This document shows positions 7,099 through 15,705 of a DNA stretch of 41,062 nt, piece after piece. Source of the DNA: Muribaculaceae bacterium (GTDB taxonomy: Bacteria > Bacteroidota > Bacteroidia > Bacteroidales > Muribaculaceae); contig JAFLTU010000019.1 in assembly GCA_022509125.1 (NCBI GenBank), positions 1 through 41,062 on the forward strand. The letters run 5' to 3'. The position numbers and the translations under genes are program-made. The notes under the pieces were generated by a model, which saw only the letters and a list, made by a program, of their open reading frames with translations, made no database searches and was not told the origin of the DNA. Every line of letters begins with the position of its first letter. Within the stretch, counting starts at the first letter, position 1.

Positions 7099-10000
7099 AT
7101 GAATCTCTCTATAAGACATATTAACAAACGGTTGCTGCCCCTTTGCCTTCTTGCGGGGCTGACGGCCTGCAGCGACGATATCGGAGTCTTCCGCGAAAAT
7201 GAGACGGTGAATCCCGACGAATTGACAATCAATCTTTCTATACCGGATGTCAAGATCGTTAATACCCGTGCCGATGATTCTGAGATTGCAAACTTAATGT
7301 TTTTCGGATTCGATTCATCAAATGCGTTGGTTCTTTCAAAGTCGTTGAGTTCCACTGATCTCATCGACCTTACCTCGGATGGAGTCACAAAGAAACGCCT
7401 GGCTTTTGGTGCCGAAAAATCGAAAATCAACCGAATCAGCAGCGTTTATGTGATAGCCAATGCCAACAGTCTTGATATCGGAAGCGGCAAAGGATTGACA
7501 GATTTCTCGGGTAGCCTCACCGAACTTGAAGATATAGCAGCCTCAATGCCCCAATCGGGACTATCGACTCCCCTGATAATGTCAGGTTCAACTCCAGTCT
7601 CAGGCAATTCCAACGTAATTGACCTTACTCTTACACGTCTTTCAGCCAAAATCTCAGTTACGCTTTCCTCAGATGTGGAAGGCTACACTTTGGAGGGAAT
7701 AAATTTCTACAATTTAGCCCAGGGAGTGACTCTTGAGAATCCCGATACCCCTTATAGACTTTTTGTAAGCGGAACCCGCGTAAACTTAGAGAATTTGGGA
7801 GTGGATGAACCTACCTATGTTTATCCGTCATATGGTGCACGAATTGAGGGTCATGCCTCCGACGGAGCCTATGCAGTGATTAAGGTGAAAAACACCACTT
7901 CAGATGAGGAGAGCTATTTCAGGATAGATTTCCGTATAAAGGGCAGTGGGACGAATTCCGACACTCCATTAAATCTCGAGCCCAACCACTGGTATAAGAT
8001 AGAGATATTGGACATAGCCAGCGACGGACATTCCCTTGAAGGAGCGAAGGACATAGTGGAAGACGAGGAGAGCATCACATACGCCATCCACGACCATTCC
8101 GCGAATGTCTATTCGATGATTTCTGACGGGATCCGCGAACTTGGAGTGACTCCGCAGGTTAAATGGACTACAGAATCCAGCCAGGGAGATAAGCCCAACT
8201 TTTTCACAATTAGATGGTATTCCCAAATAGAGGAAGAAACCAACTCTTGGCCTATACTGGAGGTGACCGAAGGAAAAGAATGGCTTGAGATAATGAAGGA
8301 TCCGGGCACAGGAGAATACATTACCGATGACGACGCCACAATAAGTGGACTCGGGAATGAAGCTTCCGAGGTGGGAGGAGTGGTGAAAAAATTCTATCTC
8401 CAAGCCAATGGTCACGGCAATTATGCAGTAATCACGGTAAGTTGGAAAGGCCTCAAGAGAGACATCGTAGTAAATCGAGAGAATACCACTGATTATAGCC
8501 TCTGCAATGTTACCTTGAAAATTTATGAGGGAACTTCGCTTAAAGCAACCATAGAAGATTATGGTTCGTTTATCCAAGGACAAGGAACCGGCACCTCCAA
8601 GGATGGCACCGCAACCTTGAGCCCGCATCTTTTTGGCGTTGATGAGTCAGCTATGGGAGAAGGAAAGAGCAGGCAAGGACTTCATTTCCCGGTGATGTAT
8701 GGAAATGGCACTCCATGGACCTATGAATATGTCATAACTTCTACAAGGACAGAGACTGTGAGCGGCATCACCCCTCATTTCACCGACACCAAGACAGATG
8801 AAGTTATTCAGACTTACCTATCCACCGAAACCGATCTTGACAATAAGAAAATTACCCTTAGGTTTAATTCTGCAGATGCAAGTTATACCTACGGCAAGGG
8901 GGAAATATATATAATCGTGAACTACGGCTCAAATAATATGGCCGACCGGATCTATTTCCCGGTTTTCCACACAGGCTTCTTCCATTTTGACGACACAGCC
9001 GCCGATGATTCCAATAAAGGCTACTATTATTATGAGGTGGTGCCGATGGGCGACAGCTATTGGCTCGACCGAAATTTGGGGGCGAAATCACGCCACATGT
9101 TGGTTGACAACCTCACCAGCATCAGCGGAGACAAGGAGGCGCGTGGAAGGTATTATTCTGTGGCCAGCAAGCCGGATGCCTTCTTCGACGACCCGGACAT
9201 CAAGAACGCTGCCGTCTGTCCTCCCGGATATCATGTTCCCTCCACTACGGAATGGGACAAAGTGAGACTCGACACCCGGTTCCGCTCCGAAATAGTGAAA
9301 GAGGAGGGGACAGACTTCACTTCCACCTTCTATATGACAGACAACCGGGAGATCGGCAACGTCTATTTCCCGATGACCCGCTATTATAATTTAAACAATT
9401 CTAACCAGACGGGATCCGACTATGTTGAGAGTCCCAACTCGGGGATCGGAGGATCGGGCTACTACTGGAGCCAGGATGCAGCGATGGCCATGGAGAAAGA
9501 CGAGATCGGGGGCTGGCTTAGGGCATTGATTTTCAAGGGAGGCACCTCCAGTTTCAACAATGCGAGTGTAGCCAACCATAAGATGGCAGTCAGATGTGCT
9601 AAGGGCTCTACAGCTCCCGAAAATGAGGAGGGCAAGACCCTTGTGAGCTTCAATGTGCATGGAGCCACCCATGTCTATTTGGTCGACGGGACCTCAGGTA
9701 TTCCAATTTTCTCATTCCCCGGCAAACCGGCTGTTTCTTCCGGAGCCATAGATGAATGGCGAAATTTCTATTGCTCGGTCACTACACCCCAAAAAGATAT
9801 CCTTATGTTGTTTGTTAAGGTGGTGGAGGGAAAAGTGACCCTCTTCTCAAGATCCGGCACAACCTTCAGAGATGATGTGCCACTTAACGAAATAGAACAC
9901 TCCGAGAATTTTGCCGATTATGCCTGGGAGGTGGAACCGGGGTATTATTATGATTTCTGCGAAGAAGCGGAAGGACGGACCGAGAATGTCACCGAGACCA

Positions 10001-10905
10001 AGCAGGATGGCGAGAAAGACCCGACTCGATTTAACGCAGGCGACCGGATAACCGTCCACTGGAGAGAAAATTTCGAAGGGAAATCGCATCCGAATATCAG
10101 TTGCGGCGACGGCTCATGGGCCAATCTCATGCCTAAATGGGCAATGCCGGGAGAAAAAGATGGCAGCGACAACCGAAAGATAACCTTTATCTGTGCGCGT
10201 GATACAAAAGTAATCCAACTGAATGTAGAAGCTTCAGGGGAGGATAAACAGAAGATACGTTACCGAATTGATTTTAACTCCAAAGATAATATTAAAATAA
10301 AATACGAAAGAGACGACGGCGACCAATATGCGACCGACCATGATGTTTTGAATGAAGCCCGGGTAGAGTATCGTGGCTATAAAGAATCCATCTTCGGTCA
10401 TGAATACGACATTTATCTATATATGAGGGAATCGGAAACACCTTCTAATATGTTGCCACCGAAATTCTATGCCGGCAGTAAAATTACCTTCCATTGGAAA
10501 GATGAATTTGGAGAGGACTCCGAGGGGAATGTGGTGCACCATCCGAATATCTATAACTGGAGCGATGTTTCTAATGCCGAAGATTTAGGAGGCTTTTGGA
10601 CTAATGATCCGGGCACTTTGGATGAAGCTGGCTTTAGAAGCGCTACAATAGAGAACCTTGCCAACTACACTTATGAATTCCAGATTTTACTCTTCGACCG
10701 GACCGTGGCTAACGAGAAGATAAACAGCACCAAGATAAAGATGCATGCCCAAGGGAAAGATGGTAATTTCTATATTTGGAATGCCCAGAATGAGGAAAGT
10801 GGTTCACAAGACCTGTCCGGTTTCCGCTTAACCACGGGTGATACATATCCTTACTATAACAAGACAACAGGAAATTACGAATACGACATATATTTAATGA
10901 AATAG
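7099..10905 (+). CDS. Large fimbrillin-like lipoprotein with FISUMP domain
   Basis: This 1268-residue lipoprotein has the lipobox LTAC (Cys24) followed by SDD, the acidic signature of surface-exposed Bacteroidetes lipoproteins. The N-domain is fimbrillin-like (LTINLSIPDVK, TRAD at 56-59, NLMFFGFD, VYVIANA). Residues about 345-460 resemble a BACON/DUF4906-type beta domain (WLEIM, NYAVITVSWKG). Residues about 640-835 form a FISUMP domain: YWLDRNLGAK, a ring of CPPGYHVPSTTEWD, GYYWSQDA, and a closing MAVRCAKG. The C-terminal 400 residues contain two related modules, ITVHWRENFEGKSHPNI (about 980) and ITFHWKDEFGE with HHPNIYNW (about 1135), which are also related to the HFKDN...HPHIYVY segment of the preceding protein. 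Probable role: a cell-surface adhesin or fimbrial tip-type protein working with its neighbour. No fimbrial assembly gene is adjacent. Confidence 0.75.
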   Translation: MNLSIRHINKRLLPLCLLAGLTACSDDIGVFRENETVNPDELTINLSIPDVKIVNTRADDSEIANLMFFGFDSSNALVLSKSLSSTDLIDLTSDGVTKKRLAFGAEKSKINRISSVYVIANANSLDIGSGKGLTDFSGSLTELEDIAASMPQSGLSTPLIMSGSTPVSGNSNVIDLTLTRLSAKISVTLSSDVEGYTLEGINFYNLAQGVTLENPDTPYRLFVSGTRVNLENLGVDEPTYVYPSYGARIEGHASDGAYAVIKVKNTTSDEESYFRIDFRIKGSGTNSDTPLNLEPNHWYKIEILDIASDGHSLEGAKDIVEDEESITYAIHDHSANVYSMISDGIRELGVTPQVKWTTESSQGDKPNFFTIRWYSQIEEETNSWPILEVTEGKEWLEIMKDPGTGEYITDDDATISGLGNEASEVGGVVKKFYLQANGHGNYAVITVSWKGLKRDIVVNRENTTDYSLCNVTLKIYEGTSLKATIEDYGSFIQGQGTGTSKDGTATLSPHLFGVDESAMGEGKSRQGLHFPVMYGNGTPWTYEYVITSTRTETVSGITPHFTDTKTDEVIQTYLSTETDLDNKKITLRFNSADASYTYGKGEIYIIVNYGSNNMADRIYFPVFHTGFFHFDDTAADDSNKGYYYYEVVPMGDSYWLDRNLGAKSRHMLVDNLTSISGDKEARGRYYSVASKPDAFFDDPDIKNAAVCPPGYHVPSTTEWDKVRLDTRFRSEIVKEEGTDFTSTFYMTDNREIGNVYFPMTRYYNLNNSNQTGSDYVESPNSGIGGSGYYWSQDAAMAMEKDEIGGWLRALIFKGGTSSFNNASVANHKMAVRCAKGSTAPENEEGKTLVSFNVHGATHVYLVDGTSGIPIFSFPGKPAVSSGAIDEWRNFYCSVTTPQKDILMLFVKVVEGKVTLFSRSGTTFRDDVPLNEIEHSENFADYAWEVEPGYYYDFCEEAEGRTENVTETKQDGEKDPTRFNAGDRITVHWRENFEGKSHPNISCGDGSWANLMPKWAMPGEKDGSDNRKITFICARDTKVIQLNVEASGEDKQKIRYRIDFNSKDNIKIKYERDDGDQYATDHDVLNEARVEYRGYKESIFGHEYDIYLYMRESETPSNMLPPKFYAGSKITFHWKDEFGEDSEGNVVHHPNIYNWSDVSNAEDLGGFWTNDPGTLDEAGFRSATIENLANYTYEFQILLFDRTVANEKINSTKIKMHAQGKDGNFYIWNAQNEESGSQDLSGFRLTTGDTYPYYNKTTGNYEYDIYLMK

Positions 10906-10931
10906 AAAAAGGTAGATTTTTAGTAGATCAT

Positions 10932-10977
10932 TTTTTCATCATGTTAATTTTTTCATGTTAATTTTTCATCATGTTAA
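10932..10977. repeat. TTTTTCATCATGTTAA triplicate
   Basis: Three near-identical copies of TTTTTCAT(CAT)GTTAA lie directly after the second lipoprotein gene. The middle copy lacks one CAT. The rest of the 277-bp gap to the next gene holds a purine-rich stem-like element at about 11010-11048 (GAAG...GGGAG against CTCCC CTTC, then TTTT). That element could terminate the lipoprotein operon. AAGTTTT repeats follow at about 11050-11075. Confidence 0.6.
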
Positions 10978-11101
10978 CTTAGTCATCCAAATTCAACAAT
11001 TTAATTTGACGAAGAGGAGGGAGGTTCGGGAGAATCTCCCCTTCTTTTGGCTGAGTTTTAAGTTTTAAGTTTTGAACCATAGGGGATTGTTAAGGCATAA
11101 G

Positions 11102-11132
11102 TTGCGTTTATTCAGAAAATTATCTAAATTTG
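11102..11132 (+). promoter_or_regulatory. Promoter of the DUF6377 regulator gene
   Basis: TTG at 11102-11104 is separated by 20 bases from TAAATTTG at 11125-11132, a good match to the Bacteroidetes -33/-7 consensus. Transcription would begin near 11139, about 44 nt before the start codon. Confidence 0.7.
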
Positions 11133-11182
11133 TGAGTTGAGTACAAACTCGCAGTCTTTCGGTTTTTGATTATTTAAACGTC

Positions 11183-12913
11183 ATGAAAAACTTTAATATA
11201 CTGCAGGTTTCCATATTGTTTTTTGCTTTTTTGGGTTTCTTTTTTATGGAGGTTTCGTGCCATAGAGACGAGGTGGAGGTAGCACCCAATATCTCCATAC
11301 TGGATTCACTGATGCAGCATGAAAAAGAATTCACCCTCGAGCAACTGACCCGCATTGCAGAGATCAAACAGAAACTTCAGAAGGCCAAATCTACGGAGCA
11401 AAAATATTTTTTCAACGATCTTCTCTTCAACAGTTTTTATACCTTGAATGCCGACTCGGCCCTCTTTTATGCCGATAAGGCCCTAAAGTATGCCAAGAAA
11501 ACGGGCAACCGTAGATGGATCACCTCGAGCATCATCAATAAATCGAGCGTGCTTGCCGCCACGGGCCTTCTTAAAGCGGCCCTCGAAGAGATGGAGAAAA
11601 TCAACCGGGACTCTTTGTCGAGGGAAGAACTGGTGGACTACTATGGGCAAATGATCTATCTTTACAGCCATTTGGGGAACTATACGGGCAAACCCGACAA
11701 CAATTATTACATCACCGAGCGGCTTTATAAAGACTCCATCATGCAGGTGGTCCCTCGGGATAATCCCCAATACCTGTGGTATAAGGCTTGGGATATACTT
11801 GGCACGAAACAGAACAGCGACTCCGTGATCCTCGCACTTAAGGAGATAGTCGATTCCTCGAATCTAAACTTACGTCAGGATGCCAAGAATGCCTATGTTT
11901 TGGCACGTCTCTATCAAGACAAAGGGGATATGGCGAATTTTGAAAATTATATGGCCCTTGCCGCTATTGTGGATGTCAAGATTGCCAATTCAGAAATAGC
12001 TTCGATCGAAGATCTTGCCCGATATCGTTTCTCAGACGGTAAGGGGGACATCGATCGTGCATACAAATACGTCCACTATAGTCTCAATAAAGCTCTGGAA
12101 TATCCCGATCGAACGCGAGCCTTAGGTATCACGATGACGCTTTCGCAAATCTCCGAGGCCTATCAGCAGAAAATAGAGCGGCAAAAACACACAACCATCC
12201 TATTTCTCGTGCTGGTGTGTGTGTTGGTCGTAGTGCTCTCTTGCGCTATCATCGCTTTCGTGGTGCAGAACAAACGTCTCCATCAACAAGGCTTGAAGAC
12301 AGACGCAGCCAATCATCAGCTCAATAAAAAGGTGGAGGAACTCTCAGAGGCCGACGAGAAGCTCAACTCAATGAACACCCTGCTGAAGGATCTTAACGAA
12401 GACCTGAAGACTAAAAACGAACAGCTTTATGAGGCTAATTTCGTAAAAGAGGAATACATCGGCTATGTTTTCAGTCTCTGCAGCTCTTATCTCACACAAA
12501 TCTCCGACATAAAGAGGAATATCTATCTCAAGATTATCAAGAAACAATATAAGGAGATCGAGGCCGAGACCTCCGACATCGATATGAAAGAGGATCTGAA
12601 AGAGTTTTATCATTCCTTCGACATGATTTTCCTCAACCTCTATCCCAACTTTGTCAGCGATTTTAATTCGCTGTTGAAGGAAGACAAACAGATCACACTC
12701 AAGGAGGGGGAATTACTCAATATGGAGCTTCGCATCTATGCCCTCGTGAGACTCGGCATCAATGATAGCGTCAAAATCGCCGACTTCCTGCATTGTGCCC
12801 CTCAAACCGTCTACAACTATCGGCTCCGGGCCCGTTCAAGAACCACCTACGAGAAAAGCGAATTTCTTGAGAAAGTGAAGAGTATGGGCAATTTCCTTGG
12901 AAAAAAGGTTTAG
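11183..12913 (+). CDS. DUF6377 membrane-anchored regulator
   Basis: This 576-residue protein has the layout of the Bacteroidales DUF6377 family. An N-terminal signal or anchor segment (residues about 8-25) is followed by a helical, TPR-like sensor region (LDSLM..., then DSALFYADKALKYAKKTG). There is one membrane span at about 333-357 (FLVLVCVLVVVLSCAIIAFVV), a coiled coil (about 360-420), and a conserved C-terminal domain. The end (LRIYALVRLGI, KIADFLHCAPQTVYNYR) looks like a helix-turn-helix, so the protein probably senses outside or in the periplasm and acts on DNA or a partner in the cytoplasm. It has its own promoter and sits between the large lipoprotein genes and the efflux genes; its target is not known. 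The ..EVSC sequence near the N-terminus is a poor lipobox. Confidence 0.8.
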   Translation: MKNFNILQVSILFFAFLGFFFMEVSCHRDEVEVAPNISILDSLMQHEKEFTLEQLTRIAEIKQKLQKAKSTEQKYFFNDLLFNSFYTLNADSALFYADKALKYAKKTGNRRWITSSIINKSSVLAATGLLKAALEEMEKINRDSLSREELVDYYGQMIYLYSHLGNYTGKPDNNYYITERLYKDSIMQVVPRDNPQYLWYKAWDILGTKQNSDSVILALKEIVDSSNLNLRQDAKNAYVLARLYQDKGDMANFENYMALAAIVDVKIANSEIASIEDLARYRFSDGKGDIDRAYKYVHYSLNKALEYPDRTRALGITMTLSQISEAYQQKIERQKHTTILFLVLVCVLVVVLSCAIIAFVVQNKRLHQQGLKTDAANHQLNKKVEELSEADEKLNSMNTLLKDLNEDLKTKNEQLYEANFVKEEYIGYVFSLCSSYLTQISDIKRNIYLKIIKKQYKEIEAETSDIDMKEDLKEFYHSFDMIFLNLYPNFVSDFNSLLKEDKQITLKEGELLNMELRIYALVRLGINDSVKIADFLHCAPQTVYNYRLRARSRTTYEKSEFLEKVKSMGNFLGKKV

Positions 12914-12937
12914 GGCCAATAATATTCGCTATATTTG
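12909..12937 (+). promoter_or_regulatory. Promoter of the efflux operon
   Basis: TATATTTG at 12930-12937 is an exact -7 box. TTTA at 12909-12912, 17 bases upstream, could serve as a weak -33 box and overlaps the stop codon of the regulator gene. The leader would be about 11 nt, so the efflux genes can be transcribed independently of the regulator. Confidence 0.6.
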
Positions 12938-12954
12938 CAATAGAAAATCAAACC

Positions 12955-14361
12955 ATGAAATATAGAGCCTTGAGAACTCTTTTTACCTTAGCGGTTTTGC
13001 TGCCTATTGTTTTTTCCTTGGCTGCCCGTGGGGAAGAGAAGGATTACCTTCAGAGCCCATTGCCGGAAACTTGGCAATTTGAGCAACAGTATTACCAGAC
13101 CTTGCCTTGCGAGGATGGTTGGTGGGCCGGTTTCAATGACCCGGTGCTGACGCGTCTCATCGAGATGGCTGTAGAAAACAACTATAATGTTGCCACAGCG
13201 CTCAAACGAATAGAGATGGCATCGAAGGAAATAGGGATGACGCGGGCTGGATATTACCCCACAATCGGGCTCTCCGGAGGATGGACCAAGGAGCAGGAGA
13301 GCGGAAAGCTCTATGATTATGACTCGGAACGCATCCGTTCTTCATATTTCTCCTTAGGGGCATCAATGAATTGGGAAATCGACGTATTTGGCCGCGTCTA
13401 TTCAAATGTTAAAGAGAAAAAGGCAGCCTATAACGTAGCCCGCGCAGACTACGATGCCGTGATGGTGAGCCTCTGCGGGAGCGTCGCTACAGCCTATATG
13501 CAGCTGCGCACCTATGAGGAACAACTTGCGGTGGCCCGCCAGCACATAGAGAGTCAGGCTTATGTCTGCAAAATCACAGAGGCCCGCTTCAATGCCGACT
13601 TAGGCGATATGCTTGAAGTGACACAGGGCCGGGTGGTGCTTTATGAGACGGAGGCCACGCTACCGACACTGGAGTCGGAGGTGAGAACCACCAAGAATTC
13701 CCTTGCCCTTCTTGTGGGCAAATATCCGGGAGAAATAGACGAACTTTTGGACAGCCGTTCCGGGCTTCCGGATTATCTTCAGGTGGTGGACATTGGAGTT
13801 CCTGCAGAATTGTTGCGCAGGCGTCCTGATATTGTAGAATCAGAGATGGAACTTGCCGAATATGCAGCGGCTGTGGGTGTGGCAAAGAAGGATTTTCTTC
13901 CTACGCTGTCACTGACGGGAGAAATCGGCACCTCTGCCCACAACGGCAAAGACCTTTTCGGCAAGCAGAGCCTTACCTATTCCATCGCCCCCCAGTTGAG
14001 CTGGACCCTCTTCGAGGGCCTCTCACGCAATTATGCCCTCTCAGAGGCAAAACTTCAGATGGAATCAGCCATCGACCAATATAATCTGACAGTCATGTCA
14101 GCTGTGGAGGAGGTTGACAATGCATTGGTGACCTATGCCAAGTTGCTTGAAGCAATAGAGCTGCAAAGTAAGGTGGTGGAGGAGAGCCGGAAGAGCATGG
14201 AACTCTCGTTTGAACTCTACAGGAGCGGCCTTACAATGTTTACTAACGTTGTGGACGGACAGATCGACTGGCTGACAAGCCAGAACACGCTCGTGGAAAT
14301 GAAGGGTGAGGCCTTGGCAGCTCTGGTCAATATCTATAAGGCACTGGGAGGAGGGTTTTGA
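12955..14361 (+). CDS. Outer-membrane factor of an RND efflux system (TolC/NodT family)
   Basis: This 468-residue protein is an outer-membrane channel component that receives substrate from the adaptor and RND pump encoded just downstream. After a signal peptide it has the OMF pattern: PETW and WWAGFNDPVLTRLIEMAVENNYNV at the start of the first repeat, a long helical hairpin, then RRRPDIVESEMELAEYAAAVGVAKKDFLPTLSLTGEIG at the start of the second. Most NodT-type relatives are lipoproteins. Here the signal region ends SLAARGEE with no cysteine, so it probably matures through signal peptidase I. The gene comes first in the operon (usual Bacteroidales order has it last). A 167-bp repeat-filled spacer separates it from the adaptor gene. 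Confidence 0.92.
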   Translation: MKYRALRTLFTLAVLLPIVFSLAARGEEKDYLQSPLPETWQFEQQYYQTLPCEDGWWAGFNDPVLTRLIEMAVENNYNVATALKRIEMASKEIGMTRAGYYPTIGLSGGWTKEQESGKLYDYDSERIRSSYFSLGASMNWEIDVFGRVYSNVKEKKAAYNVARADYDAVMVSLCGSVATAYMQLRTYEEQLAVARQHIESQAYVCKITEARFNADLGDMLEVTQGRVVLYETEATLPTLESEVRTTKNSLALLVGKYPGEIDELLDSRSGLPDYLQVVDIGVPAELLRRRPDIVESEMELAEYAAAVGVAKKDFLPTLSLTGEIGTSAHNGKDLFGKQSLTYSIAPQLSWTLFEGLSRNYALSEAKLQMESAIDQYNLTVMSAVEEVDNALVTYAKLLEAIELQSKVVEESRKSMELSFELYRSGLTMFTNVVDGQIDWLTSQNTLVEMKGEALAALVNIYKALGGGF

Positions 14362-14369
14362 GGGCTGGT

Positions 14370-14492
14370 TTAGAGATTAGAGATTAGAGATTAGAGATTA
14401 GAGAATAGAGTTTAGAGTTTAGGGTTTATAGTTTTCGGTTTTTGGTTAACGGTTAACGGATTACGGTTAACGGATTACGGTTAACGGATTAC
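14370..14492. repeat. Heptamer and 14-mer tandem repeats within the efflux operon
   Basis: Five exact copies of TTAGAGA (14370-14404) are followed by decayed TTTAGAG and TTTAGGG units. Then come a partial GGTTAAC and three exact copies of GGTTAACGGATTAC (14451-14492). The array fills most of the spacer between the outer-membrane factor and the adaptor gene. Confidence 0.9.
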
Positions 14493-14528
14493 GGACTTTG
14501 GATTAGGGTTTATGAAAAAATAAAATAG

Positions 14529-15650
14529 ATGAAGGTAAAGGCGATAATATTTTTGGCTGGAGCCCTGATGATCGGGGCGACGGCTTGTCATAAGGAGAAG
14601 AAGACGGAGGGTTACGGCGACGAAGCACGGCCAGTGGAGGTGGCCGAGGCTTTCACTGATTCAGTGGTGCTTTATGCCACTTATCCCGGCTATCTTCTGG
14701 CAGAATACTATGCGGAAGTTGTCGGACTTGTCAACGGACGTTTGATGACAATGAATTATTCCTCCGGGCAACATGTCACCAAAGGTCAGACCCTTTTCAC
14801 CATAGACCCGACGCTCTATCAGGATGCCTACACGCGAGCCGAGGCCACGTTAAAGAGCAACGAAAGCAATCTAGTCTATTCCAAACAACATTATGAAGCG
14901 GTCTTGAAGGCCTTGGAAGACAATGCCGTGAGCCGAATGGAAGTGGCCCAGGCAGAGAGTGCCTACAGGCAGGCCGAGGCAAGCGTCAACGACAGCAGGG
15001 CAGCCCTGCATACCGCACAGGTGAACCTCGGTTATTGCAACGTCACGGCTCCGATTTCCGGATATGCCACCAAAAATGAGCTCAGTATCGGCAACTATAT
15101 CACCGGGGCCGACTCCCCCGTGAAACTCGCAGAAATCTACGACAACACCCATCTATATGCTGAATTCGAGGTGGAGGATGCACGTTATGAGACGATGACG
15201 GCAGGAAATGCCACGGAAGAGAAGGTGCTTTATAAGAATGTGCCTTTGAAATTTCAGGAACCATTGAAAAACACCTACACAGCAGATTTGACCTATGTGG
15301 CTCCATCAGTGGAAAGGACCACCGGAACCATCACACTCCAGGGGAAGATCACCAATATCGACAATGAGTTAAAGGCCGGTATGTATGTCTCGATCTCCCT
15401 TCCCTACGGAGAAAACCCGAAGGCTGTCTTGGTGAAGGATGCCTCGATTGCCACCGACCAGCTCGGTAAATATATGTATGTGGTCAATGATTCCGATATT
15501 ATCGTGAAGAGACGCCTCGACGTCGGGGAAATCTACCGGGATTCCCTCAGAGTGGTCAACAAAGGCATTGAACCTGGCGACAAATACATAACCAAAGCCC
15601 TCCTCACAGTCCGGGCCGGCGAGCGAGTGAAACCTTTCCTTGCAAGGTGA
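14529..15650 (+). CDS. RND efflux periplasmic adaptor lipoprotein (MFP/HlyD family)
   Basis: This 373-residue protein is the membrane fusion component (AcrA type) that bridges the inner-membrane RND pump and the outer-membrane factor. A signal peptide ends in the lipobox GATAC, with Cys20 lipidated. A biotinyl-lipoyl-like half-motif (GLVNGRLMTMNYSSGQHVTKGQTLFTID) is followed by a helical hairpin (about 95-155), the second half-motif (LGYCNVTAPISGYATKNELSIGNYIT), a beta-barrel domain, and a membrane-proximal domain ending RAGERVKPF. It lies in the gene run with the channel upstream and the pump 55 bp downstream; the gap carries another AACGAxAAACG-type repeat. Confidence 0.93.
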   Translation: MKVKAIIFLAGALMIGATACHKEKKTEGYGDEARPVEVAEAFTDSVVLYATYPGYLLAEYYAEVVGLVNGRLMTMNYSSGQHVTKGQTLFTIDPTLYQDAYTRAEATLKSNESNLVYSKQHYEAVLKALEDNAVSRMEVAQAESAYRQAEASVNDSRAALHTAQVNLGYCNVTAPISGYATKNELSIGNYITGADSPVKLAEIYDNTHLYAEFEVEDARYETMTAGNATEEKVLYKNVPLKFQEPLKNTYTADLTYVAPSVERTTGTITLQGKITNIDNELKAGMYVSISLPYGENPKAVLVKDASIATDQLGKYMYVVNDSDIIVKRRLDVGEIYRDSLRVVNKGIEPGDKYITKALLTVRAGERVKPFLAR

Positions 15651-15705
15651 TAAGTTTGGAATTATTACGAGTAACGAGAAACGAATAACGAAAAACGGAT
15701 AAGAA

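Noticed and set aside
7969..8628. Minus-strand reading frame of 219 codons
   Set aside because: It lies wholly inside the second large lipoprotein gene and has no recognisable domain or start context.
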